Source: Gnetum montanum
Taxonomy: Eukaryota; Streptophyta; Gnetopsida; Gnetales; Gnetaceae
Direction of reading: 5' to 3'
Length of the DNA stretch: 62,000 bases
NCBI GenBank assembly: GCA_015680685.1
Contig: MNCI01008366.1
Span: 677,686-739,685, forward strand
Below the pieces are notes generated by a model. The model did not search any database, was not told where the DNA came from, and saw only the letters and a program-made list of their open reading frames with translations. Position numbers and translations under genes: made by a program. This document shows, in pieces, positions 55,079 to 62,000 of the stretch (position 1 is its first letter; the number at the start of each line of letters is the position of its first letter).

Positions 55079-57923
55079 TCAGATAGTCCCAGGCGATTGA
55101 GGCTCTTGAGGTTCTAAAGGACCTTCACCAGCTTTGGGCATGTATGGTGGCTAAGGCAACTATGGCTATACTACTATAACTGTAACCTCTAATAGAAGGT
55201 GAAAGGCATCTAGTAATGCTTTTATCTTCTCCTCCTTACTTCGGGGATCATTCACAATTCACATAGCATCACCAATGTGGGTTGGAATGGGGATATCCCA
55301 TGGACAGGGCATTATCAAGAACAACTTCTTTATGTTAACAAACCAAGCAATGAGCTGTTTTTGTTCAAGACCAAATGTCTTTATTGTGTTCTACAACTCT
55401 TGGTAGCCATTCATCCTTCTAGCCAAGTTCTCAGTGGTAAATCTTTGATCAGTGTATTTGCCCTTGAGAACTTCGAGTTTAGCATTTGCCACTGTAAGCT
55501 TTTGCTTGGTTTCTTTATGATGATTGAACTTGACCTCATACAAGAAGTACGAGCTAGCCACCCACTTTTCTAGTTCTGACTGCAGCCATCTAATAGTCAA
55601 CATGGCTAGATTTTCATATCAAAGATTGGCAAGCTCTATGTATTCTGTCATCTCCTTAATCAGCAACTCCTTCATGTGGATTTTCACCCTATCGTAGGTA
55701 TATATCCCATCAACAATAGGTTGCCACAATTCTCTTCCTTGCTAGAGTTGTTAGAGGATTTCATTTACTTTTGCCTTTGCCAATTGGATGTGTTTTTCAT
55801 TTTACTTCTTTCTGTAAATCAACCTAATCTCTATAATGATCCTTAAATCTTTCAAATTTAAGGGCCTTTGATTTCTAGACAACTACCTCCATCATAGTCT
55901 TTTGGTGAAGGACACAGACCTCCTCCATGAAGAGGTTTCTATTTTTTGCTATCAATCTCCTTAGCTCTATGTTTTCTCTAGCTAACTACTCTTGTTGTTG
56001 ATGGATGAAGTCAATTAATTATTTTTTATGCTTATTAACATTCTGCAAGTGATGGTTATTTATGATTAATTATACATTTTCTTGGAGGGTCTAATCCAAA
56101 GCTTTCTAAATTTTGTGTTGTGTAGCCTCTACCAAGGATCATTAGATAACTATTGTTTCCATCACACCCTCAACCCCTTTCAATCTAGTGTGAAGTCATT
56201 CAAGAGCTTCATATTTTGTCAATGGCAGGTTGAGAAATGCATGATCAGTAATTTAGGCTTTTAATTTGACAACTTCAACAGCCAAGCATTCATTCAGCTC
56301 CTTGGATTTTTGGAGTTGCCCCTCCAAGATAATGTTTTTGCCCCTTGCCTCTAGCAACTCTAAGTAGGTTGCAGTAATGTTATCTAGAAGATCAAAGACA
56401 TCCAGAAGTAGTTGCCTGATTCCCACCAGTTGGTCCAATCATTCTTCATGTTGTGCTACATTTATTCTATCACTTGTGGTCCCTACAAACATCTGCACAT
56501 CTTTGACTACAATGACGTTTGGTACAGAAGTTGTAGGTGCATTGAGGGTTTCGGCTATTCTGTTAGCAACCATTTTTGCTATTGTATTTTATCCTTGGTG
56601 CTACATCACCAATATTATTGCCCCCTTGCCTTCCTCCAAGTGTATCGAGAAGGTTGTAGTATTCCTAGAAATTTTTGGGAGTGGTTTTTATTCTACGAGA
56701 GATACCATGACCTCTCTAGTGCTAGGATTCGATCTCATAGATAACTGTGTTCTTTAGGCTAAGAAAATACATCCACCTCCACACATCAAGTTGATTGTTC
56801 AGGCCACCTCATTTAAATGACTCATTGCTAGTTAGTACATAGATGGGTCCCTACCACTTATGCTTACTTGTTGCTCTTGTTCACTCAAGATCCATTCTCA
56901 GTATTTATTTAACCATTGGGTAGTTGCAGCAACATTCAGTATAGTTGTTTGAGTGGTAGGTGGAGGTGGTGGCTACTACTCCTCTTCTTGAATGATTGTT
57001 GTAGGAATTTTTATCTTGCATATTTTCTACCCAATTAGTGGTCGAGGCATGCCTAACAGCATCATTTATATAATGAACTATTTCTTCCCTTCAATAGAGT
57101 TTTTTGATAAGGCATGGAAAGGGGTGTGCCTTCCTTCCATGTTCATTTTCTTTAAATTACTTCTCCATCTCCAGATAGATTAGTTGTAGAAGATTGATAG
57201 GGAATCTTCCACTCAGAGTAGCACATGTAAGGGTAGAAAAGGTAGTGATTTTTCTTGGCCTCACCGGGGATTGAGGTGGAAGGCCACAATCTTATAGTGG
57301 ATCCTTTCTATTGGTGTGAGTGCACCAAACTCCTTGCAATTGACACCATAGCACCATCACACCCATTCTTTCTTGATGTTAGGATCCACTTGCATTGGAA
57401 TCTTAGCAAGATTCACCCTTGTTTTTGGAAACCCAAGCCCTTTAGCAATGTCCTACACCAAGTAGGACATTGAGATGTCCTTAATTTTGACTGTTAAACT
57501 GGCCTACCTATTGTTCCAGAATAGGAATGTCTTTTCCATGTACCACTTCCCGGTGGAAGTGAGGATTGGACACATGGAAGAGGTATTCAATTGATCCTAG
57601 ACTTCCTTAGGTGCTTTCTCCAAGAAAGAGCCAAATTTTAACTCTTGATGCACTATTTTTTAGATCTTCCTTAATTTGATTTGATTTAGGCAAGCTTCTA
57701 TCAAGGTCACCTCAAGATTTTCTTGTTGAGCTAATGCATCATTCTGGTGGAAATGTTTTATTGTTGCTGCTAGTTCTGGAATCTATTAAATAGATTTCAC
57801 CTTGGCCTCTTCCCTAAGAGGACCTATGGTGTGGATTGCAAGTGGTTCTTTCTAGGCTTTTTGTTGGCCCCTTCCCATTCTAGGTTATTTCTCCCTTGGT
57901 TGATACAGTCCTACATTGTACAT
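55079..57923 (-). pseudogene. ORF3 of element E
   Basis: Homologue of D's ORF3, colinear from end to end and about 948 codons including breaks. N-terminal LYQPREK.PRMGRGQQ (57900) matches QPRDKWPKAKRGQQ of D. A middle stretch LEVTLIEACL..KFGSFLEKAP matches LEVTLTQAFL..NFSPSLEKAL. MDQLVGIRQLLLDVFDLLDN (56438) matches LDQLVGTGQPILDLFDFLEN. ANAKLEVLKGKYTDQRFTTE (55500) matches ANAKLEVLKARFTNQ. The C-terminus is GEGPLEPQEPQSPGTI. Several frameshifts and many stops. The most open segments are 55391-55603 and 56253-56438. Confidence 0.75.
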
Positions 57924-58740
57924 GTATTTTCCTTTCGATGTTATCTATGGTCACAACACATCCATGGATTAGTAGATACAATGTGTAACTTTATATTTTT
58001 AAATACCTTCTCTCGTTAGTTAATTACACTTTGGCTAAAGTTGGACCATGGAAGATTGATTATTTTATTAATTTTTATTATACATGTCACCAGAGCTTGT
58101 TGGAAAGGTTTAACTCTCGTAATTTGATGTTTAATAGTTGATTTTTTAGTTAAAGCTTTGTGGGAGTTAGAAAAATGGTGAAATTTTTTTTGTCAAAAAT
58201 GGCACATTTGTGGCCCCCATGACTAAGAGCTAACCTCTGGTAGTTGTAGGGTCCCATCCAAAAGAAAACTACTAAGGTTACAAATTTATTAAAAGTTTAT
58301 TTAATGAAAAGGGACATCAAACTTCCAAAATGAGGACCATATATTTTGCAGATGGATGGATGTTGTGGACCCTGTACCTATTTCATGAAAAAGAAACCAT
58401 GACTTAGCCATTAGCACAAAAATTCAAAAATAGAAACCAAACATTAGCAAACAAAACATTAAGCATGAACCACCATTAGTAGTAGCTACAACACCACTAT
58501 GTCCTGTTGGCACAAAGTAAGTTTATTAACAAAAATTAGAAAATCACACTAAAATAAAGTAAAATATATACGAAAGTGTAAAATACTCAAGAAAGGTTCA
58601 AATGTACTAATGATGGTGTAAAACAAAAAATGGTGTAAAATCAAAAAGATGTAAAATAAACAAATTGTAAAGACAAAAATGTGTAAAACAAAAAATATAC
58701 AAACTAAGAAGCCATGTATATGATTAGCATGAATGGCCAT
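57924..58740 (-). other. 3' non-coding region of element E
   Basis: 57924-58200 aligns with the candidate intron of D (shared TTTTTCTAACTC, CGAGAGTTAA.CCTTTC.AACA, minus strand). It is joined at about 58205 to GGGGGCCACAAATGTGCC, the block at 48705 of D; the internal U3-like promoter and first exon of D are therefore absent. The T-rich TTTTAC tract (58560-58720, minus strand) follows integrase. Confidence 0.65.
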
Positions 58741-60000
58741 CTCCCCCACAACTAAGTTGGAAGGAGGAGATCTAAAAAGTTAAGTGTGGTTGTCCATCCA
58801 TTAAGGTATTTATTACATTGGCTTGTGTGGGCTCATGGAAAGGCTTAATCTATTGGATGTTGACCAGCTGCTTTTTATTTGGTCTTTCAAGTTTGTATAT
58901 GATCATGGACCTAGAAGAAAAAGTTTCATCAATTATATAAGGTCCTTCCCACAATGTTTGGAATTTAGTTTTTGAGGTACATGTGTGGGATTCTAGTAGA
59001 GAACCTTATCTCTCGATTCAAATTTCACATTCAATGTTCTAAGATCATATCGTTACTTACTTTATGCATTGTGCACTTCATTTAAGGATAGGGCTACTAA
59101 TTGATTTTCATCTAGCACATTTAGGTTTATCAATCTTTCTTTTGTGGTAGACTTAAGTCAAGGTCCAGGTTACAGGCTGTTGAAAGTATATGAAGCTTGG
59201 ATTGAATTGGGAGCATTGGTTGTTTTCCATACACTAGCTTGTAGGGAGAGTAGCCAATAGGAAATTTCTTGAGTTTTTTGCTCTAGTCGCTCCTATATTT
59301 ACTAATAGTTCTTGTTAGAATCTTTGTAATCCCCTTGTTAGTTATCTCTGCTTGACCGTTGGATTGGGAGTGATAGGGTGTTGTTAATTTATGTTCAACC
59401 CCCAAGCACTGCATGAGTTTTCAAAAAATGCCACTTGTAAAATGAGTTTCATTGTTAGAAATTAGTGAACATGGCATCCCAAACCTATTTACAACATTTT
59501 TTTATACAAATTGAGTAGCAGTGGATGATGTACAGTTGGTGATGACTTCTACTTTTATCCATTTTATATAATAGTCAACAATGACAATTATATATGCCAT
59601 CCTATTGGACATGGGTGTGATGGGACCCATGAAGTAAATGCCCCATATGTCAAAGGGCTCTAGTGGTTGAATCCACTGTTGAGGACCCTCCATTCATGTG
59701 ATCATCCCACCATCTTGTTAATAGTGCTCATAGGATCAGACAAATTGGTGGGCATCCCTAAAGATTATGGGCCAATATTATCCTACCATTAGGATTTTTA
59801 TGGCCATGCATCTCCTAGCATAGTGGCCTCCATAGGGGCCTTCATAAGCATCTTAGAGAACTTGTAATTGATCTGCATTAGGGACACACCAACGAACTAA
59901 GCCATCGACACACACCTTGTAAAGATGTTCATTAATTTTCATGAAGTACTTAGCCCGATGAAGAAACTATTGTTTCTTCCTATGATCTAGATCTTGTAGC
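58741..60000 (-). pseudogene. Integrase of element E
   Basis: HHCC region DAYEGPYGGHYARRCMAIKI (59800). The core starts FDIWGIYFMGPITPMSN (first catalytic Asp replaced by Tyr). CSLISNNETHFTS (59454-59456 encode Asn for the second Asp) and HSQSNGQAEITN keep the Glu. A C-terminal KLHILSTACNLDLDLSLPQK-like part runs to the GGGGGAGATGGCC motif at 58736-58748. Inactive. Confidence 0.85.
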
Positions 60001-60640
60001 ATCTCCTAAGTGAGAAGATAAGTGAGGATGCCATCATACCATTTTGGTTCTGTGGGAATTTGTTCATTTATTGAAGTGGAAAAGAGGAGTTTGTTAGAAA
60101 ATAGATCAAATAATGGACTTTCCTTCTCTTTGTTATCCCATTGTAACTGAGACAAGTGGTCAATGATCACATTTTCACTTTTCTTTTGATCTACCATTGT
60201 AAGATTGAATTCCTACAAGATCACCAGCCATCATATGACATAGGGGCTCATCGTTGGTTTGTTCATGAGAAAGTGGTGTGCACAAATACTTTATATCCAA
60301 GCACATAGTTCTTAAACTTTTCTAGAGCATACACCATCACCACCAATTCTTTCTCTATGGTGATGTAATTCAGTTATGCATTCACAATGCTTCTACTTGC
60401 ACAGTGGATGTAATGTAGACATTTCTTACTGTCCAACTATGTAAGCATAGCTCCCAAGGCATAGTTAGATGCATCTATCATGATATGGAATGGTCTAGAC
60501 TAGTCAAGTGCTTATAGAATTAGAGTCTCTATGAGCTTCTGCTTAAGGCTATGGAATGAATTTTTGCATTCCTTGATCCAAATAAAGGAAGCATCCTTTT
60601 GTATCAGCTCGAATAACGATTTTGTGATCTTAGAGAAATT
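60001..60640 (-). pseudogene. RNase H domain of element E
   Basis: NKPTMSPYVI and a 63-codon open stretch (60006-60197: ENVIIDHLSQLQWDNKEKES, TEPKWYDGILTYLL) mark the RNase H to integrase linker. The domain itself (60230-60560) is frameshifted. Confidence 0.8.
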
Positions 60641-61640
60641 CTCTATGAATTGCTGGTAGTAACCAATGTATCCAAGGAATGACCAAACATCTTTGACAGT
60701 TTTAGGTTGGTGAGTGATTCCTTGGATTATCCTTATCTTTTTGGGGTCTACCTCAATTCCTTCCTATGAAATTTTGTGCCCCAGTACAATGCCTTCTTAG
60801 ACCATGAGATGACTCTTTTGCCAATTAAGCTATAAATTTTTTTCCACACATCCTTTTTAGTACTTGCTCAAGGTGGTCCAAGGCTTACTCAAATGTAGTG
60901 CCATAAGTGAAGAAGTCATCCATGAAGACTTCTACTTCGCCACCTATTTGCTATTAAAAGATGCTTAAGACCAAATGTTGGAAAGTAATAGGAGCATTAC
61001 ACAAACTAAAAGGCATCTTGCAATATGCAAAGGTCCCTTAAGGACTTGTGAATGTTGTTTTAGCCTGATCTTTTAGTGTAATCTAGATTTGGTTATAGCC
61101 ACCATAACCATCCAAAAAAATGTAATAGCAAGGCCCATAAATGGTGTCCAACACTTGATTAATGAATGAAAATGGAAAATGATCTTTAAATGTTATCATG
61201 TTCAACAGCCTAAAGTCAATACAAACTCGCCATTTTTTATCTCTCTTTGGCACTATCACGAGTGGGCTGACCCACTCGCTATCTGTAAAGAGGTAGATGA
61301 ACCCTACCTTAAGGAGTTTCTCAATCTCCTCTTTAATAATTTGCTTCAATTTTGGGTTCAACCATCATTGTGGTTGCCTCCTTGGTTTCATGGATGGATC
61401 AGTGTAAATGCGATGCTAGCATATCTATGGATCAATTCTAGTGAGTTTAGGATATGACTAAGCAAAGGTTTTTGACCATTTGTTAACCACTTTCAACAAT
61501 TTTGCTTTTTATTTAGGAGCAAGTTTGGCATTGAGTATGACCAGCTTGCCATTTTTCAAGAATGCATATTCTAGGTTAGCAGGTAGAGCTTTCAACTCTA
61601 GGGGCTCTTGCTTAAAATTCTCAAGGATCTCCAACTCTTC
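60641..61640 (-). pseudogene. Reverse transcriptase of element E
   Basis: ENFKQEPLELKALPANLEYA, ICQHRIYTDPSMKPRRQP, LKVGFIYLFTDSEWVSPLVI, VPKRDKKWRVCIDFRLLNMI, FLDGYGGYNQI, KMPFSLCNAPITFQHLVL and FMDDFFTYGTTFE (60915-60926, FMDD kept). An indel near 60845 shifts the frame; GAQNFIGRN (GHKIS..GIEVD region) is then read in another frame. Confidence 0.88.
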
Positions 61641-62000
61641 CTAATTGATATTAGCATTTTCATCATCAAAGAGTTGGTGATGAACTTGCTCGAGTTCATC
61701 CATGCCTGCAACATAGGCACATGTTAGGCTCTCAGTAGATTCCATGCACATTGTGCTGGTATTAGAATTAGCGATTAACCACTGGGTGCCCTCTTATTTT
61801 ATGGTTGCTGCATAAAGATACCTTTGAATATCTACTTCCTATGCACACTACTTACATATAGAAAGAGATGTTCATTTCACTGCCTAGAGTTTTTGCAAAC
61901 AATTACACCCTATGTCATTATACATGATGCATAGAACTCATCTCTTCTCAATCTTTCCACATGCATTTTCTTTAAATATTTCTAAGGAAAGATCTTTCAT
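61641..62000 (-). pseudogene. Protease end and PR-RT linker of element E
   Basis: MKDLSLEIFKENACGKIEKR at the edge matches the last part of the family protease (KGLSLEISKENAFGKIEKKR in B). The linker CMESTESLTCAYVAGMDELE leads to RT. Confidence 0.8.

Larger units (their letters stand above)
54018..62000 (-). mobile_element. Element E: Athila-type element with ORF3, 3' part
   Basis: On the minus strand from the right edge: end of protease, RT, RH, IN, 3' non-coding blocks, ORF3, PPT, 3' LTR. The 5' LTR and gag lie beyond the window. It shares ORF3 and U3 type with D but sits at another site in the opposite orientation, so it is an independent insertion. Confidence 0.9.

Noticed and set aside
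55277-55573. 98-codon plus-strand frame
   Set aside because: Antisense of ORF3 of element E, whose minus-strand frame matches ORF3 of D.

Overview
This window looks like intergenic nuclear DNA from a large, repeat-rich seed-plant genome. It is AT-rich, I find no host protein gene, rRNA or functional tRNA, and nearly all of it is LTR retrotransposon sequence in various stages of decay. The species cannot be named from the sequence. Coding assignments come from reading translated frames by eye and recognising Gag, protease (PR), reverse transcriptase (RT), RNase H (RH) and integrase (IN) signatures. LTR boundaries come from the terminal repeats TGATGA...TCATCA, the adjacent primer-binding site (PBS) or polypurine tract (PPT), and target-site duplications (TSDs).

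Seven insertions belong to one Ty3/gypsy family of Athila type. Its PBS is complementary to tRNA-Asp, its LTRs are 810-902 bp, Gag and Pol share one frame, and the RT motif is FMDD or FMDE. They are named here A, B, C, D, E, F and G. A (1-2860, minus, cut by the left edge) is the best preserved. B (12650-22928, minus) is complete with TSD ATCAT and is split by solo LTR G (17255-18064, plus, TSD CAGAC). C (starts 23635, plus) has Gag but no Pol. Its 3' LTR is split by D (30233-53534, plus), and D's gag is split by F (32009-42092, plus), a three-level nest. E (54018 to beyond 62000, minus) is cut by the right edge.

Other elements are H (4576-8375, minus; Gag and a long LTR of a second, Tat/Ogre-like gypsy type), an LTR-like block at 2861-4560, a Copia gag-protease relic at about 8640-9690, and fragments of two tRNA-derived SINE families at 10.9-12.2 kb and 23.3 kb.

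The most interesting content is a third open reading frame, ORF3, of about 950 codons downstream of integrase. It survives colinearly in D (49592-52451) and E (55079-57923) and is absent from B, C and F. It has no visible signal peptide or membrane segment, ends in a long coiled coil, and so does not look like an envelope. In D it is preceded by an LTR-U3-like segment, a TATA box and a GT-AG intron whose acceptor abuts its start codon. Both ORF3 carriers have a GTCGAC/GGCC type of U3, whereas A, B, C and F have a GATATC-palindrome U3. F's whole Gag-Pol frame is also notable: it carries about sixty nonsense codons but no detectable frameshift over 6 kb.
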